Shown here piece after piece: positions 27,101-34,846 of a stretch of DNA of 64,000 nt. How positions within the stretch are numbered: position 1 is the stretch's first letter; every line of letters begins with the position of its first letter. The DNA comes from Aquabacterium sp. OR-4. Lineage in GTDB: Bacteria > Pseudomonadota > Gammaproteobacteria > Burkholderiales > Burkholderiaceae_C. Location of the stretch: the NCBI RefSeq assembly GCF_025290835.2, contig NZ_JAOCQD020000001.1:1736001-1800000 (forward strand), read 5' to 3'. The notes under the pieces are model-generated. The model was not told where the DNA came from and ran no database searches. It saw only the letters and a list, made by a program, of their open reading frames with translations. The translations under genes and the position numbers were made by a program.

Positions 27101-29985
27101 TGGTGGTGCTGAACGCCGAGCCGGCCTCGTACCTGTCGCCGGTGCAGCACCAGCTGCAGATGCTGCGCGAGCGCCTGCAGCAGCAGCAGCAGCATCCGGC
27201 CGCCGGCGCCGGCGCGGCGCGCGGCGAGATGCATGTGCTGCCGCTGGCCCTGCTGGGGCCCGATGAGCGCCACACCCTGCAGGTGCTGGCGCGGGTGCGC
27301 CTGCTGGCCGATGGCCGCTCGCTGGCCCAGCAGCTGGAACGCGAGCTCGACGAGCACCGCATCGCCCGGCTCGACCGCCTGGCCGGCCAGGCGCTGCCGG
27401 TGGCCGCCGCCTGGCCGCTGCAGGCCGCCGCGCCGCGCACCCCGGTGCCCGCGCCCGAGCTGCAGTTCCAGGGGCCGCTGAGCGATGCCGGCTTCGAGGT
27501 CTCGCTGCAGCGGCATCCGGCCCGGCCGTGGGTCAATGTGCTGGCCAACGAGGGCTTCGGCTGCCTGGTCTCGGAGATGGGCGCCGGCTTCACCTGGGCC
27601 GGCAACAGCCGCATGCAGCAGCTCACCGGCTGGTCGAACGATGCGCTGTGCGATCCGCCGTCCGAGCAGCTGCTGCTGCACGATCTGGACAGCGGCCAGG
27701 TCTGGCCCCTGGGCCAGGGCCTGGGCGCGGCCGACGAGGGCCCGCGCCGCGTGCGCCATGGCCTGGGCTTTTGCGCCATGCAGCAGCGCGTGGCCGGCAT
27801 CGAGGTGGCGCTGAGCTGGTGTGTCGACGTGCAGGCCGCTGTCAAGCAGTGGCTGGCCGTGCTGCGCCTGCCGGCCGGCGCCGCGCCACGCCGCGTGCGC
27901 CTGGTGGCCACGGCCGAGTGGCAGCTGGGCGCGCAGCGGGCAGACCGCCTGTCGGTGGCCACGCAACGGCACCGCTTTGCCAGCCAGGCGGGCGGCGAGG
28001 GCCTGCCGCGCCCACGCGAGGTGAGCGCGCTGCTGGCCACCCAGCTCGACCCCCTGGGCAGCGGCAGCGACGCTGGCCAGGCCGGCGGCAGCACCGCCTT
28101 TCTGGCCCTGCGCTGCGACGCCCCGGGCCATGCACCCCAGGACGCCGACGCCGACGACTGGACCTGCGACCGCCGCGAGTTCAGCAACGGCGCCGGCCGC
28201 GCCATGCTGCCGCGCCGCCTGGGCCGGCGCCAGGGCCTGGGGCTCGACCCCTGCGCCGCGCTGGGCGTGGTGCTGGCCCTGAGCCCCGGCAGCGAGCGCG
28301 CCGTGTGCGTGCTGCTGGGCCATGCCGGCACCGCCGACGCGGCCCGCGCGCTGGCCGCCAGCGCCTGGGCCGTTGCCCCCACCGAGCGCCTGGCGGCACA
28401 GCGCGCGCAATGGCCGGCGCGCCTGGGCGCGGTGCAGGTGGCCACGCCCGACCCGGCCTTCGACGCGCTGGTCAACCACTGGCTGCCCTACCAGACCCTG
28501 GTGTCGCGCCTGTGGGCCCGCGCCGGCTTCTACCAGGCCGGCGGCGCCTTCGGCTTTCGCGACCAGCTGCAGGACGCGATGTCGCTGGTCTCGCGTGAGC
28601 CGGCGCTGCTGGCCGCGCAGATCCGCCTGCATGCCACGCGCCAGTTTGCCGAGGGCGACGTGCAGCACTGGTGGCACCAGCCCGGCGGTGCCGGCGTGCG
28701 CACCCATTTCAGCGACGACCTGCTGTGGCTGCCGCTGGCCTGCGCGCTGTACGTCGAGCGCAGCGGCGATCACGCGCTGCTGGACGAGGCCCTGCCCTTC
28801 CTGGACGGCGCGCCGGTGCCCGCCGGCCAGGAAGATTTGTACGAGACCCCGCGCGCCAGCCTGGCCACGGCGTCGGTCTACGAGCATGCCGCGCGCGCCA
28901 TCGACCACAGCCTGCGCATCGGCGCGCACGGCCTGCCGCTGATGGGCACCGGCGACTGGAACGACGGCATGAACCGCGTGGGCCATGGCGGGCGCGGTGA
29001 ATCGGTGTGGCTGGCCTGGTTTCTGTGCCGCGTGGTCGATGCCATGCTGCCGCTGGCCGAGGCCCGCGGCGACCAGGCCCGTGCCGGCACCTGGCGTGCC
29101 GCCCGCGCCGGCTGGGTGCGGGCGCTCGAAGCCCAGGCCTGGGACGGGCGCTGGTACTGCCGCGGCTTCTTCGACGACGGCTCGCCGCTGGGCAGCGCCG
29201 CCAATGCCGAGTGCCGCATCGACCTGATCGCCCAGGCCTGGGCCGTGCTGTCGGGTGCCGGCCAGCCCGAGCGCGCGCGCCAGGCCATGGCCAGCGCCGA
29301 GGCCCTGCTGCTGGACGAGCGTGCCGGCGTGCTGCGCCTGCTCGACCCGCCGCTGCAGCATGCGCGGCCGAGCGCCGGCTACATCCAGGCCTATCCACCC
29401 GGCGTGCGCGAGAACGGCGGCCAGTACAACCATGCCGCCGTGTGGGCCCTGATGGCCTGGGCCCAGCTGGGCCAGGCCGGCGCGGCCTGGGCCGCCTTTC
29501 GGCTGATGAGCCCGGCGCACCGCTGGCAGCAGCCGCGGCAGGCCGAGGCCTATGCGCTCGAGCCCTATGTGATGGCGGGCGACATCTACACCCAGCCGCC
29601 CTACCAGGGCCGCGGCGGCTGGAGCTGGTACACCGGCTCGGCGGGCTGGCTGATGCGCGCGGCGCAGGAGTCGCTGCTGGGCGTCACTGCCCGCCACGAC
29701 GGCCTGCTGCTGCAGCCCTGCCTGCCGCCGCACTGGCCACTGGCCACGGTGCGGCTGCTGCACCAGGGCCACCGCCTCACCGTGCACCTGTGCGGCAACG
29801 CCGCCACCTGGCAATCGGCCGTGGCCGCCTTTGCGCAGGCCGCCACCGCGGCCCCGGGCGAGCTGCTGCCCTGGGCCGCGCTGGCCGGGGTGAGCGATGT
29901 GCTGGTGCGCCCGGGCACGGCGGCCCCGGGCGCAGCGATGACCCCGCAGACCGCGCCGGAAACTGCGCCGGAACCTGCACCCTGA
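21166..29985 (+). CDS. ndvB: Cyclic beta-1,2-glucan synthase (NdvB/ChvB family)
   Basis: The 2939-residue protein has the length and order of cyclic beta-1,2-glucan synthases. An N-terminal helical region is followed by membrane helices near 415-470. A GT84 glycosyltransferase domain has the DADTD motif at 638-642 and an RW motif (HRWTRGDW, 786-793). More helices lie at about 825-1000, then a glucoamylase-like domain (DDHFLPPDNVQ.., SPTNIGMYL) and a C-terminal GH94-type phosphorylase region with GDWNDG at 2596-2601, whose last Asp (2600) is the expected catalytic acid. It initiates, elongates and cyclises periplasmic glucans from UDP-glucose, important in osmoadaptation and host interaction in rhizobia. 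No exporter (NdvA) is adjacent. A 15-bp repeat lies at 26545-26604. Confidence 0.95.
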   Translation: MAPPATPPLGSPLAAQLDADLATLLGKAPAPSENPVRAVIFGRARFEQHGRSLAATHEVVAGRQAGDFFPRLASNIALLQQARAVLERHVLEGQHLGPAAHWLLDNAALVDEQLHLIRQGLSPGFYRRLPRLRDEPLAGLPRVYGVAWAWVAHTDSGLDEGLLSAYLSAYQSVRPLTLAELWALPTTLRVVMLENLRRLAERTAMLELARDAAHRWIDQPDATRQLAPLDALAERLTARGVDSAFLLQLQQREDELPQAQARALSAWLSLRLPDPAAALAAQQSLATEDHQSIRNAITTLRQLDRLDWRRIVLATSPLMQTLAQSPVFSAEREDTQDATLHAVEKLARRSGHGETEVARALLALTERHTDRTAPAAAPRYWWHGPGRPELLRALGLGAAPADAAPTPPTAPMRLRTTVYLGGMAALAALATAWLMRHQASAEAPLWLLVLCTLLLLGPVGEAVVAVVNRLISESARPMRLPRLALADGLPADERVLVVMPCLLTSGHGIDGLSQQLLQHAVANPQRHVQFALLSDWADADQAEQPADAALLGQAAQAVQQLNARQPAPPGEPPRFLLLHRPRQWSETEQRWIGWERKRGKIEQLVQLLAAPADAGAPFVDLGAISRPHPGTRHLLSLDADTDLPPGRLLELMGVALHPLNRPRVDMRQRRVVSGYGILQPRVVTPLPPPEASTWYHALFSGECGIDPYSAASSEVYQDLFGEGSFSGKGLLNVMALHWTLGQRLPQGQVLSHDLLEGALARCAAVSDITVVEDAPGHADVAASRLHRWTRGDWQLLPFVLRPGRWPMAAISRWKIIDNLRRSLVAPMSLALLLLVLATSVLPLGWTLASVAAAFCAGPLLGALAGLAPSRDDIALPLFFRRAGAELLRVAGLAAWHLAQLVSLAWLHADAVLRALWRQAFSRRGLLQWTTAAAAQAAARSTLPALLRQHRRPVVLALALGAGALALAAAGRLAMPLATALLVALWAASPVWTWWASVPRPLPRRERLDLRERDWLRGVARDTWRFYAHHVGTDDHFLPPDNVQQQPREIVAHRTSPTNIGMYLLSAACAQALGFIGRADLAERLAATLDTLERLPRWQGHFYNWYDTRSLAVLPPAYVSTVDSGNCAGHLLAVAAACERLAATLPDPGRAAQLLAQSQRRLRALQPVLAGAPTLRDVAELVALRWNPADAADAADPQGTLHALVQRARLQLDALGQGQGQGRAGPHDESMLRQLHDHVALVASLLRDAVPDGRHVGADAQAWRALGRRCRALALAPDFAALYDPQRKLLHIGYRVEAQQLDDSHYDLLASEARLTSLLAIGKGDVPPAHWAALGRPFFAWGRGVGLKSWSGSMFEYLMPSLLLDEPPGSVLHQATRSAVQAQQLEAREHGTPWGISESAIAGQDHTLAYQYGPQGVPALALRRAPADERVLAPYASAMAVLVAPRAAVANLRALQALGARGAYGFIEALDYTPQRQVDGSPFVPVHTFMAHHQGMALVAIADQLLDGLPRRWAADDPVLRATRSLLHERAPREVPALRAPVPAPAPRRQRGTRLVAEVMPLAEPLPSTQLLTNGRHAVVLRSHGAGQSLWQGLALSRWRDDLPGDALGQFMMIRRDAAAGQPPQPWVSLSAHPAPDAAALYRCRHLADRSVFEAEWPDLLARTTVWVSPEDDCELREVTLIARGDTPVALTLASHAELVLAPQRADEAHPAFANLFVRASWDADNQALYLARQPRLPDEQPVLAAHFLAWGAAATLPVQPLADRRRVLGRHGRSGQWLGDGGVSWLDEPADAAEADAGQADAGQADAGEAAVGSAPALRLPGRPLDTGLDPVASLRVVLQVQPGQEQRITFCTAAARELEPLETLVDRYRQSGQAERSSGMSHTMAGIRLRELQFDADSWAALLRLNTLVTALVTRDPPPPSRSGSTLRCERRLLWRHGLSGERPIVLVTITAELGLALVQTLKKALWLWNAAGLGVDLVVLNAEPASYLSPVQHQLQMLRERLQQQQQHPAAGAGAARGEMHVLPLALLGPDERHTLQVLARVRLLADGRSLAQQLERELDEHRIARLDRLAGQALPVAAAWPLQAAAPRTPVPAPELQFQGPLSDAGFEVSLQRHPARPWVNVLANEGFGCLVSEMGAGFTWAGNSRMQQLTGWSNDALCDPPSEQLLLHDLDSGQVWPLGQGLGAADEGPRRVRHGLGFCAMQQRVAGIEVALSWCVDVQAAVKQWLAVLRLPAGAAPRRVRLVATAEWQLGAQRADRLSVATQRHRFASQAGGEGLPRPREVSALLATQLDPLGSGSDAGQAGGSTAFLALRCDAPGHAPQDADADDWTCDRREFSNGAGRAMLPRRLGRRQGLGLDPCAALGVVLALSPGSERAVCVLLGHAGTADAARALAASAWAVAPTERLAAQRAQWPARLGAVQVATPDPAFDALVNHWLPYQTLVSRLWARAGFYQAGGAFGFRDQLQDAMSLVSREPALLAAQIRLHATRQFAEGDVQHWWHQPGGAGVRTHFSDDLLWLPLACALYVERSGDHALLDEALPFLDGAPVPAGQEDLYETPRASLATASVYEHAARAIDHSLRIGAHGLPLMGTGDWNDGMNRVGHGGRGESVWLAWFLCRVVDAMLPLAEARGDQARAGTWRAARAGWVRALEAQAWDGRWYCRGFFDDGSPLGSAANAECRIDLIAQAWAVLSGAGQPERARQAMASAEALLLDERAGVLRLLDPPLQHARPSAGYIQAYPPGVRENGGQYNHAAVWALMAWAQLGQAGAAWAAFRLMSPAHRWQQPRQAEAYALEPYVMAGDIYTQPPYQGRGGWSWYTGSAGWLMRAAQESLLGVTARHDGLLLQPCLPPHWPLATVRLLHQGHRLTVHLCGNAATWQSAVAAFAQAATAAPGELLPWAALAGVSDVLVRPGTAAPGAAMTPQTAPETAPEPAP
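26545..26604 (+). repeat. Four 15-bp units in the glucan synthase gene
   Basis: Units at 26545, 26560, 26575 and 26590 encode EADAG, QADAG, QADAG and EAAVG. They form a hydrophilic linker between conserved segments of the protein. Confidence 0.85.
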
Positions 29986-30030
29986 GCGCGCCCGGCCAGC
30001 ACCCGGCGTGGCCCGCTGCCGCAGGCCGGG

Positions 30031-31758
30031 TCAGTGCGTCACGCAGCTGAACGAGGTGGCCAGGTTGACATCGCCGCTGCCGCCGTAGCGCGGCCAGCGC
30101 GGGTACTCGCACAGCGGCCGGGTGCGGGTGGCCGTGCCGGTGGCGGTGTCGGCCATGGTCTGGGGCGGTGGCGCGGTCTTCTTCTCCACCCAGTTCTCCA
30201 GCGTGGTCAGCGAGTCCCAGGCCACGTTGAACTGGCTGCTCAGCGCATGGCCGTAGCCGGGCGCCTCGTAGTAGCGGGCAAAGCGGTGCACCTCGCCCGG
30301 CGTCATGCGCGCCTGCAGGCGCTGGTAGTACTCGGCGCTGCCACGCGCACTGACCAGCACATCGGCCACGCCGTGCGCCAGCAGCAGCTTGCCGCCGCGG
30401 GCGGCAAAGGCGTCCAGGTTCACCGGCACATCGAGCAGCGTGGACAGCTCGCTGATCCGCGAGCCCCAGGCGCCGGGGTTCTCGGGGTCCAGCGACAGCG
30501 GGTTGTACTGCAGGTCGCGCGTGATGGCGTAGCGGATCAGCGCATCGGTCTGCCGCGCCACATAGGGCGCACCGGTGGGCATCGGGTGGGCCGGCGGCTC
30601 GGTGCCGAGGTTGAGGAAGGTGATGACCGGCTGCATGGCATTGCTGCCGGCGATGCCCAGATCGGAGCCCCACAGGTTGTAGCCCGGGTACGAGGTTTCG
30701 CCGCTGGCCAGCGGGAAGTTGAAGCGCGTGGCGCTGTTCATGGCCTTGAGGGTGCTGATCTGGAGGTCAGACAGGCAGAAGTCGCCGCTGTCCACGCCGC
30801 CGGCGCAGCGCAGCGGCGTGCCGTTGAGGCTGGCGGTGGCGGGGTCGAAGCGGTCGTTGCAGCGGCTCTGGTCGCTGACCACGCCATCGCTCAGGCCATC
30901 GAGCGCGTCGCAGGCGGCCAGCGCGACGTTGAGCAGCAGCAGGCGCTTGGCCTGGTTCGGGTAGGCGCCGGGTTGCGACAGCGCGCGGCTGGCGCGGTGG
31001 CCGGCCAGCATGGCCGACAGCTGCTTCCAGGCCGGGTACCAGGCAATGATGCCGTCCCAGTCGGCCGGCCAGCGCGTGGCCACTTCCAGGGCCTCGCGGC
31101 CGCCGGTCGAGCCGCCGGCAAAGTAGGCCTGCGCCACGCTGTCGGCCGCGTAGCGTGCCTTGATCACATGCAGGGCCGCGTCGCGGGTCTTCTTCAGTGC
31201 CTCGCCGGCCCAGTTGCGCAGCGACTCCTCGTTGAGCAAAAAGCTGCCGTCGAGCGAACCCAGCGCGCCGGCAGCGTGGCCGCCATTGCTGGCCAGCACG
31301 GCATACCCGCGCGCAATCGGCCGGGGCTGGTCAACCGGGCCGGCCGGCACATTGCCCGTGACATTGGGAATGCTGCCGTTGAAGCCGCCACCGCCCAGCA
31401 TCATCAGCTTGTTGTTCCATTGCGCCGGCAGCGCAATGCGCAGGCTGATGTCGGGCGCGCTCTTGTCCAGCGGCGCGATGCTGGCCGTCACCAGGCAATG
31501 CTCGGGCACCAGGTTGGCGCCGGCACCGGCGGCCGGCACCACCACGGCCGAGAGCACGCTGCCCCCCGAGGTGGGCAGCCCGATCACGCTGGCCGGGATG
31601 CCCAGGCCGACCAGCTGCTCGCAGCCCAGCGGCCGGGCGGCGGCCGGCCCGGCCGCGGGCGCGGCGGCCGATTCACCGTCGGCGCCACCGCAGGCCATCA
31701 AGGGCAGCGCGGTGGCAAGAACCAGTGCGCGTTGGCGCATCGGGGCAAGGGGGTACAT
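30031..31758 (-). CDS. Tannase/feruloyl-esterase-family lipoprotein, copy 1
   Basis: The 575-residue protein has a lipoprotein signal (LPLMAC, Cys23) and a tannase-family alpha/beta hydrolase. Nucleophile Ser217 lies in GGSTGGRE, acid Asp466 in HGVADVLVS and His504 in PGYGHALSS. A calcium-site-like segment (CDALDGLSDGVV) lies in the lid. Family members hydrolyse esters of aromatic acids (tannins, feruloyl esters, the PET monomer MHET). The family's CS-D-HC disulfide is absent: Gly216 precedes the Ser and Ala505 follows the His. The start at 31758 has a GGAG five bases upstream and gives a short basic n-region. The GGAG falls in a hairpin (31764-31796). The gene is last in the minus-strand cluster. 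Confidence 0.88.
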   Translation of the reverse strand: MYPLAPMRQRALVLATALPLMACGGADGESAAAPAAGPAAARPLGCEQLVGLGIPASVIGLPTSGGSVLSAVVVPAAGAGANLVPEHCLVTASIAPLDKSAPDISLRIALPAQWNNKLMMLGGGGFNGSIPNVTGNVPAGPVDQPRPIARGYAVLASNGGHAAGALGSLDGSFLLNEESLRNWAGEALKKTRDAALHVIKARYAADSVAQAYFAGGSTGGREALEVATRWPADWDGIIAWYPAWKQLSAMLAGHRASRALSQPGAYPNQAKRLLLLNVALAACDALDGLSDGVVSDQSRCNDRFDPATASLNGTPLRCAGGVDSGDFCLSDLQISTLKAMNSATRFNFPLASGETSYPGYNLWGSDLGIAGSNAMQPVITFLNLGTEPPAHPMPTGAPYVARQTDALIRYAITRDLQYNPLSLDPENPGAWGSRISELSTLLDVPVNLDAFAARGGKLLLAHGVADVLVSARGSAEYYQRLQARMTPGEVHRFARYYEAPGYGHALSSQFNVAWDSLTTLENWVEKKTAPPPQTMADTATGTATRTRPLCEYPRWPRYGGSGDVNLATSFSCVTH

Positions 31759-31763
31759 GGCGT

Positions 31764-31796
31764 CTCCAGGAGCGCCTTGTGAGGTGGCGCCTGGAG
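31764..31796 (-). promoter_or_regulatory. Hairpin that would cover the ribosome-binding site of esterase copy 1
   Basis: In the transcript, CTCCAGGCGCC (from 31796 down to 31786) can pair with GGCGCTCCTGGAG (31776 to 31764), leaving a small bulge. The 3' arm contains the GGAG used by the start at 31758. This could limit translation or act as a weak terminator for the regulator gene upstream. It is seen by eye only. Confidence 0.45.
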
Positions 31797-31839
31797 CCGC
31801 AGTGTTGGCACATCGCGGCTGCGCCGCCATGTGCCCGGC

Positions 31840-33816
31840 TCACACCGGGCTGGTGTGGCCGGTGTGTCCGGGTGCCACCGGCTCGGTGCGCAGGCTCCAC
31901 AGGCGCAGCGCGATGTGGATCTCGAGCGCGCGCATCGCCTGGCCCCAATGGCCCAACAGGTCTTCCACGGTGGCCAGCCGCTGGCGCACGGTGTTGGCGT
32001 GGATGTTCAGCCGTTGCGCCGTGGTCTTGGCGTTCTGGTTGCAGTCGAAATAACACAGCAGGGTGTCGGCCAGGCCGGAGCGGCGCTTGCGGTCGTGCTC
32101 GAGCAGCGGGCCGATGGTGGCGTGCAGAAACTGGTCCAGGCTGGACGGGTCCTGGGTCTCGAACAGCGTGGAGTACAGCGCCAGCTCGTTCTGGCCCACC
32201 ACCTGGCCCTGCACCCCCAGCCGCTGCAGCACCCCCAGGGACCGCCGCAGCGTGGCAAACACGCCCGGCAGCGCGGCCGGGTTGCTCATCGGGCGCGAGA
32301 ACACCCCGCGGTGCCCGGCACCGGCCTCGCGGCGAGCCCAGCCGGCCACCGCCTGGCGCACGCCGTCGGCCCGCGGTGCGCCGCACAGCACGACCAGCAG
32401 GCCGTCGATGTCTTCGACCAGGCAGCGCTCGAGCGCGCCCATGGGCCGCAGGCGGCGCGCCGCATAGGCACTGCCCGGCGCGTCCAGCTCGAGCAGCAGC
32501 AGCGACAGCGGCTGGCCCAGGTCGAGGCCCAGGTGCGCGGCACGGTCGGCCATGGCCGCCAGGTCGTCCTGGCGCGGTGACAACAGGGCGCGCAGCAGCG
32601 CCGCGGTGTCGCGGCTTTGCGCGGCCTCGCGCCGCTCCTGCGACAGCAGCACGATGCCCACCACGCTGGAGCTGCGCTCGAGCGTGCGCACCGCCAGCTC
32701 CGACAGCGCACCGGCATGAAACAGCGCCAGCGCGCCCAGCATGCCGTCGCCGCCGATGACGGGCATCACGCGGCAATGCTCGCCATCGTCCTGATAGGCC
32801 GGCACCGAGCGGCCGATGCGGCGCGCCTGGCGCAGGGCCTCGGCCATGGCCGCGCTGCGCTGGTCGTGCGGCGCGTAGCGCGCGGCGCCGCTGCCGCCAT
32901 AGCCCTCGGCCGTGCCGCGGCTCAGCACCTGGGCGGCCTCGTCGAGCACCAGCACGCTGCCGCCCAGGCGCTGGGCCACCGACTGGCACAGCGTGGCCAG
33001 CGAGGCGCCGCGCGCCAGCAGCGAGGTCATTTCCTCGTGGGCATCGGCTGCGGCCTGCACGTCGCGCGCATGCTGCTCCAGCGCGGCGCGTGCGGCGTCG
33101 GCCTGGCACAGCGCGGCCTGCACACGGCCGAAGTCGCGCGCGTTCTTCAGCGCCACCGCGGCGTGCGTGGCCAGGGTGCTCAGGATGGCCAGGTTGTGGG
33201 CCGTGTGCACGCGCGGGTAGCGGTCGGCCACGAACAGCAGGCCGATGACCTCGTCGGCCCAGATCAGCGGCACGCCGGCCAGGGCCACGATGCCCTCGTC
33301 GCGAAACACGCTGTCGAGCCCGACATCGTGGGTGAAGCGGCGGTCGTGCAGGTAGTCGGGCGTGGTGAAGGCCTGGCGCGTGGACATCACCACGCTGACC
33401 ACCCCGCGCTCGCGGCCCACCACCATGGCTGCCGTGCCGGGCGCCAGCGAACCTTCGGCCACCACCACGCGGAACACGCCCTGCGCGCCGTCCAGGATCG
33501 ACAGCCAGGCCATGTCGCCACCCAGCAGGGCCCGCGCACGGCGCACGATGGTGCGCAGCAGTTCGTCCAGGTCGAGCCGGCTGGACAGGTCTTGCGCCGA
33601 CTCGACGATGGCCAGCAGCCCCTGCTCGCGCTGCTGCAGCAGCTCCAGCCGGTTGCGCACGGCCATGGCCATGCGCACACGCTCGATCAGCGCCGTCTTG
33701 CTGTTCGATCCGGGCAGGGCCTCGGCAGCCAGCAGGCGGGCGCCGAACTCGTCCGCCAGGGCCCCCTGGTGCAAGAGATCCACCAGGTCGGCGGCAATCT
33801 GTTCGGCGGACTCCAT
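31840..33816 (-). CDS. GAF-domain, PucR/CdaR-type transcriptional regulator, copy 1
   Basis: The 658-residue protein has an N-terminal helical region, a GAF domain (about 70-230; GLLAIVESAQDLSSRLDLDEL to ALKNARDF), a coiled-coil stretch, a second GAF-like part (about 255-400) and a C-terminal PucR-type helix-turn-helix (LCYFDCNQNAKTTAQRLNIHANTVRQRL). Such regulators sense small molecules and activate catabolic operons. It has a close paralog at 39065-41002; the NTVRQRL here replaces NTVRYRL. It lies 81 bases upstream of esterase copy 1 and 76 after the dehydrogenase, all on one strand, so it probably controls this cluster. Confidence 0.88.
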   Translation of the reverse strand: MESAEQIAADLVDLLHQGALADEFGARLLAAEALPGSNSKTALIERVRMAMAVRNRLELLQQREQGLLAIVESAQDLSSRLDLDELLRTIVRRARALLGGDMAWLSILDGAQGVFRVVVAEGSLAPGTAAMVVGRERGVVSVVMSTRQAFTTPDYLHDRRFTHDVGLDSVFRDEGIVALAGVPLIWADEVIGLLFVADRYPRVHTAHNLAILSTLATHAAVALKNARDFGRVQAALCQADAARAALEQHARDVQAAADAHEEMTSLLARGASLATLCQSVAQRLGGSVLVLDEAAQVLSRGTAEGYGGSGAARYAPHDQRSAAMAEALRQARRIGRSVPAYQDDGEHCRVMPVIGGDGMLGALALFHAGALSELAVRTLERSSSVVGIVLLSQERREAAQSRDTAALLRALLSPRQDDLAAMADRAAHLGLDLGQPLSLLLLELDAPGSAYAARRLRPMGALERCLVEDIDGLLVVLCGAPRADGVRQAVAGWARREAGAGHRGVFSRPMSNPAALPGVFATLRRSLGVLQRLGVQGQVVGQNELALYSTLFETQDPSSLDQFLHATIGPLLEHDRKRRSGLADTLLCYFDCNQNAKTTAQRLNIHANTVRQRLATVEDLLGHWGQAMRALEIHIALRLWSLRTEPVAPGHTGHTSPV

Positions 33817-33892
33817 GGGCGGCGATGCATTCAGAAGGCCGCCGAGGTTAGCAGAGCAGGCCCCGCCGCCGGGCCGCCAGCGATGTGATCCA

Positions 33893-34840
33893 TCAACACT
33901 GGCAACCCCCTTCCCATGTGTGCGGATCACGGGGGGCTGCGGCGAGCGGGGCTTGAAGATGGGCCGCGAGCCGGCGCCGCAGGGCTTCGGCTTCGCCATC
34001 ACGCCAGAGCCGCAGGCCCTGCCCCGTCTGCATGCCGAGGTGGCCATCGTCGATCAGCCGGTCCAGCAGCGGCGAGGCCTGCGGCGTGGCCCGCAGCGAC
34101 GGAAACAGATAGCGATGCACCGCACGGGTCAGGTCCAGGCCCACCAGATCGGCGTTCTCCATCGGGCCCAGCACCGGGAGGCGCAAGCCAAAGCTGTTCT
34201 TGACCACCAGGTCGATGGCCTCGGCATCGCAGACGCCGTCCTCGACCAGGCCGATGGCCTCGCGCCACAGTGCGTGCTGCAGCCGGTTGCCGATGAAGCC
34301 GGGCACATCGTGATGCACCTTGACCGGCAGCTTGCCAATGGCGGCCAGCCATTCAAAGGCCGCCTCGAACACTGCCGCATCGGTGTGCGGCGTGCGCACC
34401 AGTTCCACCAGCGGAATCAGGTGCGGCGGGTTCCACCAATGCATGCCCAGCAGGCGGGCGCGTGCGCTGCCGGCCAGGCCTTCGCCGATGCGCGTGATCG
34501 GGATCACCGAGGTGTTGCTGGCCAGGATGGCGTGGCCCGGCGCGGCCTCGGCCATGCGGGTGAACAGCTGCTGCTTCAGCGCAAGCCGCTCGGGCACGGC
34601 CTCGATGACCAGGTCGGCGTGCGCCACTGCCTCCTCGAGCCCGGCCTCGAGCGAGATGCGCGCCATCACCGGGCCGGGCTCGCGCCCTTCGTCGCGCAGG
34701 TTGGCCGCCACGCGCGCCAGGGCGGCAGCGCGCGCGCCCAGGTCGGGATCGCTCAGCACCACGGCATGGCCGGCCGTGGCAAACACCTGGGCGATGCCAT
34801 GCCCCATCAGGCCGGCGCCGATGACAGTGACGGACTTCAT
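33893..34840 (-). CDS. 3-hydroxyacyl-CoA dehydrogenase-family NAD-dependent dehydrogenase
   Basis: The 315-residue enzyme has the N-terminal Rossmann motif GAGLMG (8-13), SNTS at 108-111, catalytic His134 in GMHWWNPP with its partner Glu146, and the C-terminal helical domain (PGFIGNRLQHALWREA). Single-domain members of this size include 3-hydroxybutyryl-CoA, L-carnitine and L-gulonate dehydrogenases. It should oxidise a 3-hydroxy acid or its CoA ester to the 3-keto compound. Its start is six bases after the esterase copy 2 stop, so the two are one operon. The BKACE enzyme encoded at 46898 cleaves free 3-keto acids, which makes a free 3-hydroxy acid a plausible substrate. Confidence 0.88.
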   Translation of the reverse strand: MKSVTVIGAGLMGHGIAQVFATAGHAVVLSDPDLGARAAALARVAANLRDEGREPGPVMARISLEAGLEEAVAHADLVIEAVPERLALKQQLFTRMAEAAPGHAILASNTSVIPITRIGEGLAGSARARLLGMHWWNPPHLIPLVELVRTPHTDAAVFEAAFEWLAAIGKLPVKVHHDVPGFIGNRLQHALWREAIGLVEDGVCDAEAIDLVVKNSFGLRLPVLGPMENADLVGLDLTRAVHRYLFPSLRATPQASPLLDRLIDDGHLGMQTGQGLRLWRDGEAEALRRRLAAHLQAPLAAAPRDPHTWEGGCQC

Positions 34841-34846
34841 CTTCGC

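Noticed and set aside
24634..29814. Very long open frame on the minus strand (over 1700 codons) antisense to the glucan synthase
   Set aside because: The plus-strand frame encodes a complete recognisable synthase. The antisense product is His/Gln/Arg-rich low-complexity sequence, the usual shadow of G/C-third-position codon bias.
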